NCBI GenBank assembly: GCA_005883115.1
Contig: VAZQ01000158.1
Coordinates: 5,113-33,380, forward strand
Reading direction: 5' to 3'
Origin: Alphaproteobacteria bacterium
Lineage (GTDB): Bacteria > Pseudomonadota > Alphaproteobacteria > Rhizobiales > Xanthobacteraceae
Length of the DNA: 28,268 bases
The notes beneath the pieces are model-generated. The model did not search any database, was not told the DNA's origin, and was given only the letters and a program-made list of their open reading frames with translations. Below, one piece after another: positions 15,803 through 23,174 of this stretch. Position 1 is the stretch's first letter; the number at the start of each line of letters is the position of its first letter. Made by a program: the position numbers and the translations under genes.

Positions 15803-16165
15803 TCAGAAATTGAGCCCGCCCTCGCGCGCCGCGTCCGCCAACGCCTTGACCCGGCCGTGGTAAAGGTAACCGCCACGATCGAACACAACCTCCTTGATAC
15901 CCTTTGCGGTTGCGCGCTCGGCAAGCCGTTTTCCCACCGCTTTCGCTGCTTCGATATTGGCGCCAGTTTTGAGGCCACCGCGCATCTCCTTTTCGAGCGA
16001 GGACGCGGAAACAACGGTTTGGCTGTTCGCATCGTCGATGACTTGCGCATAAATGTGTTGGGACGAGCGGAAGACGGTCAGCCGCGCGCGCGTGCCGGCG
16101 GCGCGGCGGACCTTGCGCCGCACTTTCGCGGTCCTTCGCAGCGTCCGATCAGCGACTGTCGCCAT
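15803..16165 (-). CDS. rplR: Ribosomal protein L18
   Basis: A 120-residue 5S rRNA-binding protein of the central protuberance. Signature stretches are FRSSQHIYAQVIDD (33-46) and the C-terminal FDRGGYLYHGRVKALADAAREGGLNF (motif from about 95). The first 25 residues are very basic, as expected for the 5S-binding arm. Start ATG at 16165, 9 nt after the rplF stop. Confidence 0.97.
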   Translation of the reverse strand: MATVADRTLRRTAKVRRKVRRAAGTRARLTVFRSSQHIYAQVIDDANSQTVVSASSLEKEMRGGLKTGANIEAAKAVGKRLAERATAKGIKEVVFDRGGYLYHGRVKALADAAREGGLNF

Positions 16166-16174
16166 GGCGCGCTC

Positions 16175-16708
16175 TCACTTCTTTTTTCCTTCTTTGCGGA
16201 AGATGTACTCGTTCGCGTATTTGACGCCTTTGCCTTTGTAAGGCTCGGGCTTGCGGAAGGCGCGGATTACGGCGGCCACATGGCCAACCTTCTGCTCATC
16301 AATGCCGGAGACCACGACCTCGGTCGGCCTGGGCACCGCGGTCGTAATACCTTCCGGGATCGGATAGACGATGTCGTGGCTATAACCGAGTTGAACCTGC
16401 AGGTTCTTGCCCTGCAGGGTGGCGCGATAACCGACGCCACTGATCTCGAGGCGGCGCTCGAAGCCTTTGGTCACGCCGGTCATCGCGTTGGCGAGCAGCG
16501 AACGGTACGTTCCCCACATCGCACGGGCGCGCTTGGTCTCGGCGCGCGTGTCTACCTTGACCTCGCTGCCCTGCACCATGGCCGCGACGTCGCCGTGCAG
16601 CGCGACCGCAAGCGCGCCCTTCGGGCCCTTAAGCTTCACGATCTGGCCCTCCACGGTGGCAGTAACGCCGGAGGGAATCGCCACGGGTTTCTTTCCAACA
16701 CGAGACAT
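16175..16708 (-). CDS. rplF: Ribosomal protein L6
   Basis: 177 residues, normal length, two repeated alpha/beta domains. N-terminus MSRVGKKPVAIPSGV; the second domain contains FERRLEISGVGYRA and ends with KGKGVKYANEYIFRKEGKKK. It binds 23S rRNA near the sarcin-ricin loop, where EF-G and EF-Tu dock. Separated from the broken rpsH by 53 nt. Confidence 0.97.
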   Translation of the reverse strand: MSRVGKKPVAIPSGVTATVEGQIVKLKGPKGALAVALHGDVAAMVQGSEVKVDTRAETKRARAMWGTYRSLLANAMTGVTKGFERRLEISGVGYRATLQGKNLQVQLGYSHDIVYPIPEGITTAVPRPTEVVVSGIDEQKVGHVAAVIRAFRKPEPYKGKGVKYANEYIFRKEGKKK

Positions 16709-16761
16709 GACTGAAGTCCGTTCGCCTGCGTTTACGACAATGCGCTATCCTTTGGTCCACA

Positions 16762-16944
16762 TCAAAAGACCGTAAAGAGAATTTCCCCGCCTACGTTGTG
16801 CTCACGGGCGTCGTGATCGGCCATCACACCCTTGGGCGTCGAGAGGATCGCGACCCCCAATCCGTTGTTGACACGCGGCAGCGCCTTGACCGAGGCATAG
16901 ACCCGCCGTCCCGGTTTCGATACGCGCGAAATCTCGCGGATCAC
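16762..16944 (-). pseudogene. rpsH: Ribosomal protein S8, C-terminal part after a frameshift
   Basis: About 60 residues match the second half of S8 (VSKPGRRVYASVKALPRVNNGLG and TPKGVMADHDAREHNVGGEILFTVF). The frame opens with a GTG at 16944 inside the normal ...FDGEPVIREI segment. The N-terminal half lies upstream in another frame. The joined gene is 368 nt versus 399 nt for a 132-residue S8, so about 31 nt appear to be absent near 16955-16964. Confidence 0.9.
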
Positions 16945-17129
16945 CGGCTCGCCATCGAACCGTTCGAGTGCTCGACCGCCGCATAATCGCGAATGAATCC
17001 TTCGGTTTTGAGCACATCGAGCACACTCACCCGCAATTTCGAGGCTGGTATCGAGACCTTCGACTTGTTTCGCATCTGCGCATTGTGAATACGCGCGATC
17101 ATGTCACCGAGCGGATCGTTCATTGCCAT
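16941..17129 (-). pseudogene. rpsH: Ribosomal protein S8, N-terminal part before a frameshift
   Basis: 62 residues beginning MAMNDPLGDMIARIHNAQM, the normal S8 N-terminus, well preserved through GFIRDYAAVEHSNG; the frame then hits a stop at 16941. The segment that normally follows (in relatives roughly RSEIEIELKY) is absent, and the next recognisable residues, FDGEPVIREI, are in the -1 frame. S8 organises the central domain of 16S rRNA and represses the spc operon in E. coli; it is considered essential, so a real lesion would be surprising. The start ATG at 17129 is 13 nt after rpsN. Confidence 0.9.
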
Positions 17130-17142
17130 CGCCCGCTCTCCT

Positions 17143-17448
17143 TCACCAACTCGACTTGACCAGGCCGGGGATCAACCCCTTGGAGCCGAGATCCCGAAGC
17201 GCGATGCGCGACAGGCGGTGCTTGCGATAGAACCCGCGCGGTCGGCCCGATATCTCGCAGCGATTGCGAACGCGGGTCTCCGAGGAGTTGCGCGGCAATT
17301 CCGCAAGTTTGAGCGTTGCCGCGAACCGCTCCTCCATCGGCTTCGTCTTGTCGCGAGCAATGGCCCTGAGCCGAGCGCGCCGGCCGGAATGCTTCTTGCT
17401 CAGCTTGCGTCGCCTGTTGTTCTTCTCGATCGCACTTTTCTTCGCCAT
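17143..17448 (-). CDS. rpsN: Ribosomal protein S14, zinc-free long form
   Basis: 101 residues from the ATG at 17448; a TTG one codon upstream is not preferred. This is the long form without the CxxC zinc knuckles, typical of alphaproteobacteria. The C-terminal RCEISGRPRGFYRKHRLSRIALRDL and GLIPGLVKSSW are the family hallmark. Binds 16S rRNA in the small-subunit head. Lies between rplE (37 nt) and rpsH (13 nt). Confidence 0.97.
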   Translation of the reverse strand: MAKKSAIEKNNRRRKLSKKHSGRRARLRAIARDKTKPMEERFAATLKLAELPRNSSETRVRNRCEISGRPRGFYRKHRLSRIALRDLGSKGLIPGLVKSSW

Positions 17449-17485
17449 CAATGTCTCCTGGCTCTCCGCCGTTGAGGACGATGCC

Positions 17486-18211
17486 TCACTGCCGGAACGG
17501 GAAGTTGAACGCGCTCAGTAGTGCTCGCGCCTCGTCGTCGGACTTCGCGCTGGTGCACACCGTGATATCCATCCCCCAGACGTCGGCCACCTTGTCGTAG
17601 TCGATCTCCGGAAAGATGATGTGTTCTTTGACGCCGATCGTGTAATTTCCGCCCCCGTCGAAGCTCTTCGGCGACAGCCCGCGAAAATCGCGCACGCGCG
17701 GCAGCGCAATGTTGATCAGCCGGTCGACGAACTCGTACATACGCGTCTTGCGCAGCGTCACCTTGCAGCCAATCGCTTGGCCGTCACGCACCTTGAACGT
17801 GGCGATGGATTTTCTGGCTTTGGTGATCACCGCCTTCTGGCCCGCGATTCGGCTCAGATCGTTGGCCGCGGCTTCGACCTTCTTGCGATCGTTGACGCCT
17901 TCACCAATGCCCATGTTAATGACGACCTTTTCGATCACCGGCACCTGCATCCGATTCTTGTAGCCGAACTCGTCAGATAACTTCTTGCGAACCACCTCGT
18001 CGAAATAAGTCTTGAGCCGCGGGGTGACGCGCTCCTCCGGCTTTCGCGGCTTGGCCACCGGCGCCGCCGCGGCGTCGCCTTTCGCAGGCTTGCCGGCCCT
18101 GTCGGGCTTCTGCGCCTGCTGTGACTTCTCGCCCTTCTGGGGTCGGGGCGTCTTGTCCGATGCCGCGGCCCTCTCGCCTTTGGCTTTGGTTTTGGTTTCC
18201 GTATCAGCCAT
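17486..18211 (-). CDS. rplE: Ribosomal protein L5 with a long Lys/Ala-rich N-terminal extension
   Basis: 241 residues from the ATG at 18211 (MADTETKTKAK), against about 180 for typical L5. The conserved domain begins near residue 63 (PRLKTYFDEVVRKKLSDEFGY) and contains PVIEKVVINMGIGEG and the C-terminal EIDYDKVADVWGMDITVCTSAKSD. L5 binds 5S rRNA and the P-site tRNA. The first 60 residues are low complexity (Lys, Ala, Gln, Pro) and likely disordered. The start overlaps the end of rplX by 8 nt. The frame is open further upstream within rplX, but that part is antisense-like noise. Confidence 0.95.
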   Translation of the reverse strand: MADTETKTKAKGERAAASDKTPRPQKGEKSQQAQKPDRAGKPAKGDAAAAPVAKPRKPEERVTPRLKTYFDEVVRKKLSDEFGYKNRMQVPVIEKVVINMGIGEGVNDRKKVEAAANDLSRIAGQKAVITKARKSIATFKVRDGQAIGCKVTLRKTRMYEFVDRLINIALPRVRDFRGLSPKSFDGGGNYTIGVKEHIIFPEIDYDKVADVWGMDITVCTSAKSDDEARALLSAFNFPFRQ

Positions 18212-18530
18212 CGAGCTCAACTCCCGATCGCTTGGCCACCCGCACCTTGCGACGATTTTCGCCTGCTCCCACGAACTTGAAACCGATCCGCGTCGGCTTG
18301 CCGTCCTTCGGATCCGCAAGCGCAAGGTTGGACAGGTGCACCGGGGATTCTTTGGAAATGATGCCGCCCTCGTGCTGGGCGCTCTGCTTCTGGTGACGCT
18401 TGACCAGATTGATGCCGCGCACCAGGGCACGCTCCTCGTCGGGGCGCACCTCGATCACTTCACCGCTGCGCCCCTTGTCGCGGCCGGCGAGCACGATCAC
18501 CTTGTCACCCTTGCGGATCTTGGCGGCCAT
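18204..18530 (-). CDS. rplX: Ribosomal protein L24
   Basis: 108 residues from the ATG at 18530, which shares one base with the rplN stop (TGATG); a GTG one codon upstream is also possible. The KOW motif is at the N-terminus (KIRKGDKVIVLAGRDKGRSGEV, split, about 4-25). One of the assembly initiators of the large subunit, located at the tunnel exit. The C-terminus RKVRVAKRSGVELDG is standard. Confidence 0.96.
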   Translation of the reverse strand: MAAKIRKGDKVIVLAGRDKGRSGEVIEVRPDEERALVRGINLVKRHQKQSAQHEGGIISKESPVHLSNLALADPKDGKPTRIGFKFVGAGENRRKVRVAKRSGVELDG

Positions 18531-18898
18531 CACAGCACCTCCGGGGCGAGCGAGATGATCTTCATGTGGTTCTTGGCGCGAAGCTCGCGTGGGACCGGTC
18601 CGAAGATGCGGGTGCCTACCGGCTCCATCTGCGGATTGATCAGCACCGCGGCGTTGCGATCGAAGCGAATAATCGAGCCATCAGGACGCTTGATGTCCTT
18701 GGAGATGCGTACCACCACGGCCTTCATGACCTCGCCCTTCTTCACGCGTCCGCGCGGGATGGCTTCTTTCACGGACACGACGATCACGTCGCCGATGGTG
18801 GCGTATTTGCGCTTGGAACCGCCAAGCACTTTGATGCACATGACACGGCGCGCGCCGGAATTATCCGCCACGTCGAGGTTCGTCTGCATCTGAATCAT
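18530..18898 (-). CDS. rplN: Ribosomal protein L14
   Basis: 122 residues from the ATG at 18898, the exact family length. MIQMQTNLDVADNSGARRVM at the N-terminus and NPQMEPVGTRIFGPVPRELR near the C-terminus are diagnostic. Binds 23S rRNA at the subunit interface. First gene of the classical spc set, 40 nt after rpsQ; no separate promoter is evident in that gap, so S10 and spc are probably cotranscribed. The frame is open for 54 codons upstream, but that part has no L14 similarity. Confidence 0.97.
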   Translation of the reverse strand: MIQMQTNLDVADNSGARRVMCIKVLGGSKRKYATIGDVIVVSVKEAIPRGRVKKGEVMKAVVVRISKDIKRPDGSIIRFDRNAAVLINPQMEPVGTRIFGPVPRELRAKNHMKIISLAPEVL

Positions 18899-18938
18899 GA
18901 CGCCGCCCTCGTCCTCTAAATTCCCGCGCCCGTTGCGC

Positions 18939-19187
18939 TCACACGGCCTTCTTCTTCTCGCCCCGAACCACCTCCCAGCGTTTGAGCTTGGACAATGGCC
19001 GGCGCTCTTCGATCCACACGATGTCGTCGACATGGTATTGATTGGTCTCATCGTGGGCATAGTATTTCTTGGTACGCCGCACCGTCTTCTTCATGACAGG
19101 ATGGGTGAAGCGGCGCTCGACCCGCACCACAATGGTCTTATCCTGTTTGTCGCTCACTACGACGCCCTGGAGCGTGCGCTTCGGCAT
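18939..19187 (-). CDS. rpsQ: Ribosomal protein S17
   Basis: 82 residues, normal length for S17, an OB-fold primary binder of 16S rRNA. N-terminus MPKRTLQGVVVSDKQDKTIVV; central VERRFTHPVMKKTVRRTKKYYAHDE; ends in a basic tail. It closes the S10 gene set, 6 nt after rpmC. Confidence 0.97.
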   Translation of the reverse strand: MPKRTLQGVVVSDKQDKTIVVRVERRFTHPVMKKTVRRTKKYYAHDETNQYHVDDIVWIEERRPLSKLKRWEVVRGEKKKAV

Positions 19188-19193
19188 CTCTAA

Positions 19194-19469
19194 TTACTCC
19201 GCCTTGGCTTTGGACCGCCTGGCACGCTTCGGCTTGGCCGGTTTTTCCGACGGCGCCGGTGCTGGCGCGGGAGCGGGCTGGCCCGAGCGCTTTTGTGCCG
19301 CGATCGTCTTGATGCGCGCGATGTCGCGACGAACCTGCCGAACACGCGCGGTATTCTCGAGCTGCCCGGTTGCCCGCTGAAAGCGCAGATTGAATCGCTC
19401 CTTCTTGAGCTTGAGAAACTCATCGTCAAGCTGGTCGACCGTCATGGCACGCACATCAGAAGACTTCAT
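19194..19469 (-). CDS. rpmC: Ribosomal protein L29 with a Pro/Ala/Lys-rich C-terminal tail
   Basis: 91 residues instead of the usual 63-70. The helical core (MKSSDVRAMTVDQLDDEF...ENTARVRQVRRDIARIKTI, 1-56) is normal. Residues from about 63 form an alternating Ala-Pro stretch followed by basic KPAKPKRARRSKAK. L29 sits at the tunnel exit and helps dock trigger factor and SRP, so a basic tail there would face the cytosol or rRNA. 15 nt after rplP. Confidence 0.96.
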   Translation of the reverse strand: MKSSDVRAMTVDQLDDEFLKLKKERFNLRFQRATGQLENTARVRQVRRDIARIKTIAAQKRSGQPAPAPAPAPSEKPAKPKRARRSKAKAE

Positions 19470-19484
19470 CGTTCGCTCCCGACC

Positions 19485-19898
19485 CTATTCTGCGATCCGC
19501 TCGATGAACCGCGTTTTGATCGGCAACTTGGCTGCAGCGAGTCCAAGCGCCTCGCGCGCCATCGTCTCCGACACGCCATCGACCTCAAACAAGATTCGAC
19601 CCGGCTTGACGCGGGTCACCCACAGCTCGGGAGCCCCCTTTCCAGAGCCCATGCGCACTTCGAGCGGCTTCTTTGACACGGGGACGTCGGGATAGATGCG
19701 AATCCAGACCCGGCCCGCCCGTTTCATGTGGCGCGTGAGCGCCCGACGCGCAGCCTCGATCTGGCGTGCCGTGACGCGCTCCGGCTCCAAGGCCTTGAGC
19801 CCGAACTGGCCGAACGCCAGGTCCACACCCGAGGTTGCGATTCCCTTTATGCGACCCTTGTGCGCCTTGCGGAATTTCGTGCGCATCGGTTGCAGCAT
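19485..19898 (-). CDS. rplP: Ribosomal protein L16
   Basis: 137 residues, full length. N-terminus MLQPMRTKFRKAHKGRIKG; core AARRALTRHMKRAGRVWIRI and DVPVSKKPLEVRMGSGKGAPE. Needed for peptidyl-transferase centre maturation and A-site tRNA accommodation. Residue 5 is Met where Lys is commoner. 35 nt after rpsC. Confidence 0.98.
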   Translation of the reverse strand: MLQPMRTKFRKAHKGRIKGIATSGVDLAFGQFGLKALEPERVTARQIEAARRALTRHMKRAGRVWIRIYPDVPVSKKPLEVRMGSGKGAPELWVTRVKPGRILFEVDGVSETMAREALGLAAAKLPIKTRFIERIAE

Positions 19899-19933
19899 GG
19901 CTGTTCGCCTTTCTTATCCCGCTATATTGCCGC

Positions 19934-20632
19934 TCACGGCACGTCGCGACGCGGACGCCCCGCCTCGCCTTCCGCCATCTTCTTGTCCTGCGCCATCGGG
20001 TCATGCTCCATGATCTCGCCCTTGAAAATCCAGACCTTGACCCCGCAGGTGCCATACGTCGTAAAGGCCGTGGCCACCCCATAATCGACATCAGCGCGCA
20101 ATGTGTGCAGCGGCACGCGGCCCTCGCGATACCATTCCATGCGTGCGATCTCGGCGCCGCCCAGGCGTCCTGAGCAATTGATGCGAATACCGCCCGCACC
20201 AAGCCGCATTGCGGACTGTACTGCCCGCTTCATGGCACGGCGGAAGGCGACCCGGCGCTCCAGCTGTTGAGCGATCGATTCGGCAACGAGCTGAGCATCG
20301 AGCTCCGGTTTGCGAATCTCGACGATGTTGATCACGACGTCGGATTTCGTGAGCTTGGTGACCTTGCGGCGAAGCTTCTCGATATCGGCACCCTTCTTGC
20401 CGATGACAACCCCTGGCCGCGCCGATTGAACGGTGACACGGCACTTCTTGTGCGGCCGCTCGATCACGATCTTCGATACGGCGGCCTGCTTGAGATCCTT
20501 CATCAGCTCTTCGCGGATCTTCATATCCTCATGCAGTAATTGGCTGTACTCGTTCTTGCCCGAGTACCAGCGGGAATCCCAGGTCCGGTTGATGCCGAGC
20601 CGCAAGCCGAGTGGATTGACCTTCTGACCCAT
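19934..20632 (-). CDS. rpsC: Ribosomal protein S3
   Basis: A 232-residue small-subunit protein at the mRNA entry channel. N-terminus MGQKVNPLGLRLGINRTWDS; the type-II KH domain has GVVIGKKGADIEKLR (about residues 74-88); C-terminal domain with GGAEIARMEWYREGRVPLHTLRADVDYG. Ends with a short charged tail. 10 nt after rplV, consistent with cotranslation. Confidence 0.98.
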   Translation of the reverse strand: MGQKVNPLGLRLGINRTWDSRWYSGKNEYSQLLHEDMKIREELMKDLKQAAVSKIVIERPHKKCRVTVQSARPGVVIGKKGADIEKLRRKVTKLTKSDVVINIVEIRKPELDAQLVAESIAQQLERRVAFRRAMKRAVQSAMRLGAGGIRINCSGRLGGAEIARMEWYREGRVPLHTLRADVDYGVATAFTTYGTCGVKVWIFKGEIMEHDPMAQDKKMAEGEAGRPRRDVP

Positions 20633-20642
20633 GGTTCACCTC

Positions 20643-21026
20643 TTATGAAGCTGTGGCTTCCACCTCGCGCACGACGATGGTCAGATGCGCGAACGGCTTT
20701 AAGATCCGGCCGACGCGGCCGCGCCCGCGCGGGTGAAACCGCTTGAGCACGATCGCCTTACCAACATGCGCCTCCGCGACGACGAGATCATCGACGTCGA
20801 GATCGTGATTGTTCTCGGCGTTGGCGATCGCCGATTCGAGGCACTTGCGCACCTCGCGCGCGACGCGCTTACGCGAAAATTCCAAGTCGGCCAGAGCACT
20901 CGCGACCTTCTTGCCACGGATGAGTTGGGCGACGAGATTCAGCTTCTGCGGGCTCACCCGCAGCATGCGGGCAACCGCTTTCGCTTCGTTTTCGGCGAGC
21001 GCGCGCTCGCGTGCCTTCTTGCCCAT
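20643..21026 (-). CDS. rplV: Ribosomal protein L22
   Basis: 127 residues from the ATG at 21026 (MGKKARERALAENEAKAVAR), matching family length; the frame is open upstream over rpsS but without similarity. Core motifs are LRVSPQKLNLVAQLIRGKKV and the beta-hairpin RFHPRGRGRVGRILKPFAHLTIVV that lines the exit tunnel, where macrolide-resistance changes occur in other bacteria. No insertion is seen in the loop. Lies 10 nt after rpsS. Confidence 0.97.
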   Translation of the reverse strand: MGKKARERALAENEAKAVARMLRVSPQKLNLVAQLIRGKKVASALADLEFSRKRVAREVRKCLESAIANAENNHDLDVDDLVVAEAHVGKAIVLKRFHPRGRGRVGRILKPFAHLTIVVREVEATAS

Positions 21027-21036
21027 CTTCGCCCTC

Positions 21037-21396
21037 TCAGCTCTGCGAGGTGCCGCCCGTCGGCGCCACTGCAGCTGTGCCAGGCGCAGCCGGCGCGGTA
21101 CCCGCAACCGCAGGACCGGCCGTACGTTTCGCCCTCCGGTCCGATGAATGGCCATAGAACATGCGCGTGGGGGCGAACTCGCCGAACTTATGACCGACCA
21201 TTTCCTCGGTCACGAGCACCGGAATATGCTTCTGGCCGTTATAGACGCCGAAGGTGAGTCCGACGAACTGCGGTAGAATGGTCGAACGCCGGCTCCAGAT
21301 CCTAATCATTTCATGGCGGCCCGACGAGCGCGACGCCTCTGCCTTCTTGAGCAGATAGCCGTCGACGAACGGGCCCTTCCAGATTGAACGCGCCAT
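21037..21396 (-). CDS. rpsS: Ribosomal protein S19 with an Ala/Pro/Gly-rich C-terminal extension
   Basis: 119 residues rather than about 92. The core is canonical (MARSIWKGPFVDGYLLKKAE; IPVLVTEEMVGHKFGEFAPTR). From about residue 85 the sequence becomes FYGHSSDRRAKR and then about 27 residues of Ala, Pro, Gly and Thr. S19 is in the small-subunit head near the A-site finger; such a tail would be flexible. Stop and downstream rplV start are 10 nt apart, so the extension is not an obvious readthrough. Confidence 0.95.
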   Translation of the reverse strand: MARSIWKGPFVDGYLLKKAEASRSSGRHEMIRIWSRRSTILPQFVGLTFGVYNGQKHIPVLVTEEMVGHKFGEFAPTRMFYGHSSDRRAKRTAGPAVAGTAPAAPGTAAVAPTGGTSQS

Positions 21397-21410
21397 GGTG
21401 CAGTCCTCGT

Positions 21411-22244
21411 CTACTTCTTCCGCGCGTGGCGACTTGCGATGATGAATTTGCTGGTGGATTTATTCCTGCGGGTCTTTTTGCCCTTGGTGGGAAAGCCCCA
21501 CGGCGTCACCGGATGCCGCCCGCCCGAAGTACGGCCCTCGCCGCCGCCATGCGGGTGGTCGATTGGATTCATCGACACGCCGCGATTGTGCGGCATGCGG
21601 CCCATCCAGCGCTTGCGTCCAGCCTTGCCGATGGAAATATTCATGTGGTCCGGATTGGACACCGCGCCGATCGTCGCCATGCAGCGCCCGTGCACCAGGC
21701 GCTGCTCGCCCGAGTTGAGACGCAAAATGACATATTGACCGTCCCGACCGACGATCTGGGCATAACTACCGGCCGAGCGCGCGATTTGCCCGCCTTTTCC
21801 GATCTTGATCTCGACATTGTGCACGATCGTGCCGATCGGCACGTTTCCGGCCGGCATGGCATTGCCCGGCTTCACATCGGCGTGCTCGCTTGAAAGGACC
21901 ATATCTCCCTGCGCAAGTCGCTGCGGCGCCAATATATAAGCGAGCTCGCCGTCCTCGTACTTGATCAATGCGATGTACCCGGTGCGGTTGGGATCGTATT
22001 CGATCCGCTCAACCTTGGCGGCCACGTCGAGCTTACAGCGTTTGAAGTCGATCTTGCGGTAGGCCTGCTTGTGACCGCCACCGCGAAACCGCACGGTAAT
22101 GCGCCCATTGTTGTTGCGCCCACCGCTCGCCTTGCTGCCTTCGGTCAGCGTCTTCACCGGTGCGCCGCGATGCAGGCCCGAGCGGTCGACCAGCACGAGT
22201 TGACGCTGGCTCGGAGTCACCGGGTTGTATGACTTGAGTGCCAT
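21411..22244 (-). CDS. rplB: Ribosomal protein L2
   Basis: 277 residues, full length, required for subunit association and peptidyl transfer. N-terminus MALKSYNPVTPSQRQLVLVD; SH3-like core; C-terminal MNPIDHPHGGGEGRTSGGRH with the conserved His near the active centre. 12 nt after rplW and 14 nt before rpsS. Confidence 0.98.
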   Translation of the reverse strand: MALKSYNPVTPSQRQLVLVDRSGLHRGAPVKTLTEGSKASGGRNNNGRITVRFRGGGHKQAYRKIDFKRCKLDVAAKVERIEYDPNRTGYIALIKYEDGELAYILAPQRLAQGDMVLSSEHADVKPGNAMPAGNVPIGTIVHNVEIKIGKGGQIARSAGSYAQIVGRDGQYVILRLNSGEQRLVHGRCMATIGAVSNPDHMNISIGKAGRKRWMGRMPHNRGVSMNPIDHPHGGGEGRTSGGRHPVTPWGFPTKGKKTRRNKSTSKFIIASRHARKK

Positions 22245-22256
22245 CGCGCCGCTTCC

Positions 22257-22556
22257 TCACAGACCCGTTGTCACATCGATCTTATGGCCCTCTTCGAGGG
22301 TCACGATCGCGCGCTTGACCTGCGACTGCTCGCCCACAGTCCCTTTGAAAGCCTTGACCTTGCCTTTGCGCAGATGCGTATTGACGCTCTTGACTTTGAC
22401 GTCGAACAGCTTCTCGACCGCCTCCTTGATCTGCGGCTTGGTCGCATTCCTGGCGACCTTGAACATCACTTGGTTGCGCTCCGAAGCGAGCGTCGCTTTC
22501 TCGGTAATCACCGGCGAGATGATCACATCGTAGTGGCGGGGATCGGTGGTGCTCAT
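22257..22556 (-). CDS. rplW: Ribosomal protein L23
   Basis: 99 residues, typical. YDVIISPVITEKATLASERNQ at the N-terminus and the loop FDVKVKSVNTHLRKGKVKAFKG are diagnostic. Docking site for trigger factor and SRP at the tunnel exit. The ATG at 22556 overlaps the rplD stop by 4 nt (ATGA). Confidence 0.97.
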   Translation of the reverse strand: MSTTDPRHYDVIISPVITEKATLASERNQVMFKVARNATKPQIKEAVEKLFDVKVKSVNTHLRKGKVKAFKGTVGEQSQVKRAIVTLEEGHKIDVTTGL

Positions 22557-23173
22557 TTGAATCGCGCCTCCAACGCTTCCAGTGCCGACTTTGTCAGCAC
22601 GAGCATCTGCCGCCGCAGGATGTCGTACACGTTGATGCCTTGCACCGGGAGCACGTCGATGTCGGGGATGTTGCGCGCGGCGAGGGCAAAATTCGCCTCA
22701 AGCTGGGCGCCGTCGATGATGAGCGCACTGGTGAGGCCGAGCTTGGCGAAATTGTGCCGCAGCGTGCCGGTCTTCGCGTCTTTCAGGCTCGCCTTATCGA
22801 GAACGATGATGCCACCGTCCCTCGCCTTGGCGGACAAGGCGTGCTTGAGGGCGAGGGCGCGAACCTTCTTCGGCAGACCGGTCGCGTGGCTGCGCGGCGT
22901 CGGCCCGAACGAGCGGCCGCCGCCGCGGAAGAGATTGACCCTGGCGGGGCCATGACGTGCCGAACCGGTACCCTTTTGCCGGTACATTTTTTTGCCGGTG
23001 CGGTTGATCTCACTGCGGTTCTTCACGTCATGCGTGCCGCGCTGGCGTTTGGCGAGCTGCCAGCGCACACAGCGGTGCAAGATGTCTGATCTCGGCTCGA
23101 GGCCGAAGATCGCGTCCGGCAGTTCGACCGAACCTGCCGCCTTGCCGTCGAGCGAGACGATCTTGAGTTCCAT
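22553..23173 (-). CDS. rplD: Ribosomal protein L4
   Basis: 206 residues from the ATG at 23173, two bases after the rplC stop region (TGACATG) with AAGGTG upstream as a Shine-Dalgarno; a GTG at 23182 is less likely. Contains the tunnel-lining loop (KMYRQKGTGSARHG, FRGGGRSFGPTPRSH). In E. coli L4 represses the S10 operon by acting on its leader. Here the leader before rpsJ is replaced by a heptad repeat, so I do not infer the same control. Confidence 0.97.
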   Translation of the reverse strand: MELKIVSLDGKAAGSVELPDAIFGLEPRSDILHRCVRWQLAKRQRGTHDVKNRSEINRTGKKMYRQKGTGSARHGPARVNLFRGGGRSFGPTPRSHATGLPKKVRALALKHALSAKARDGGIIVLDKASLKDAKTGTLRHNFAKLGLTSALIIDGAQLEANFALAARNIPDIDVLPVQGINVYDILRRQMLVLTKSALEALEARFK

Positions 23174-23174
23174 G

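Noticed and set aside
16941..16975. Programmed -1 frameshift in rpsH
   Set aside because: No slippery heptamer or downstream stimulatory structure is apparent, and about ten conserved residues would still be missing.
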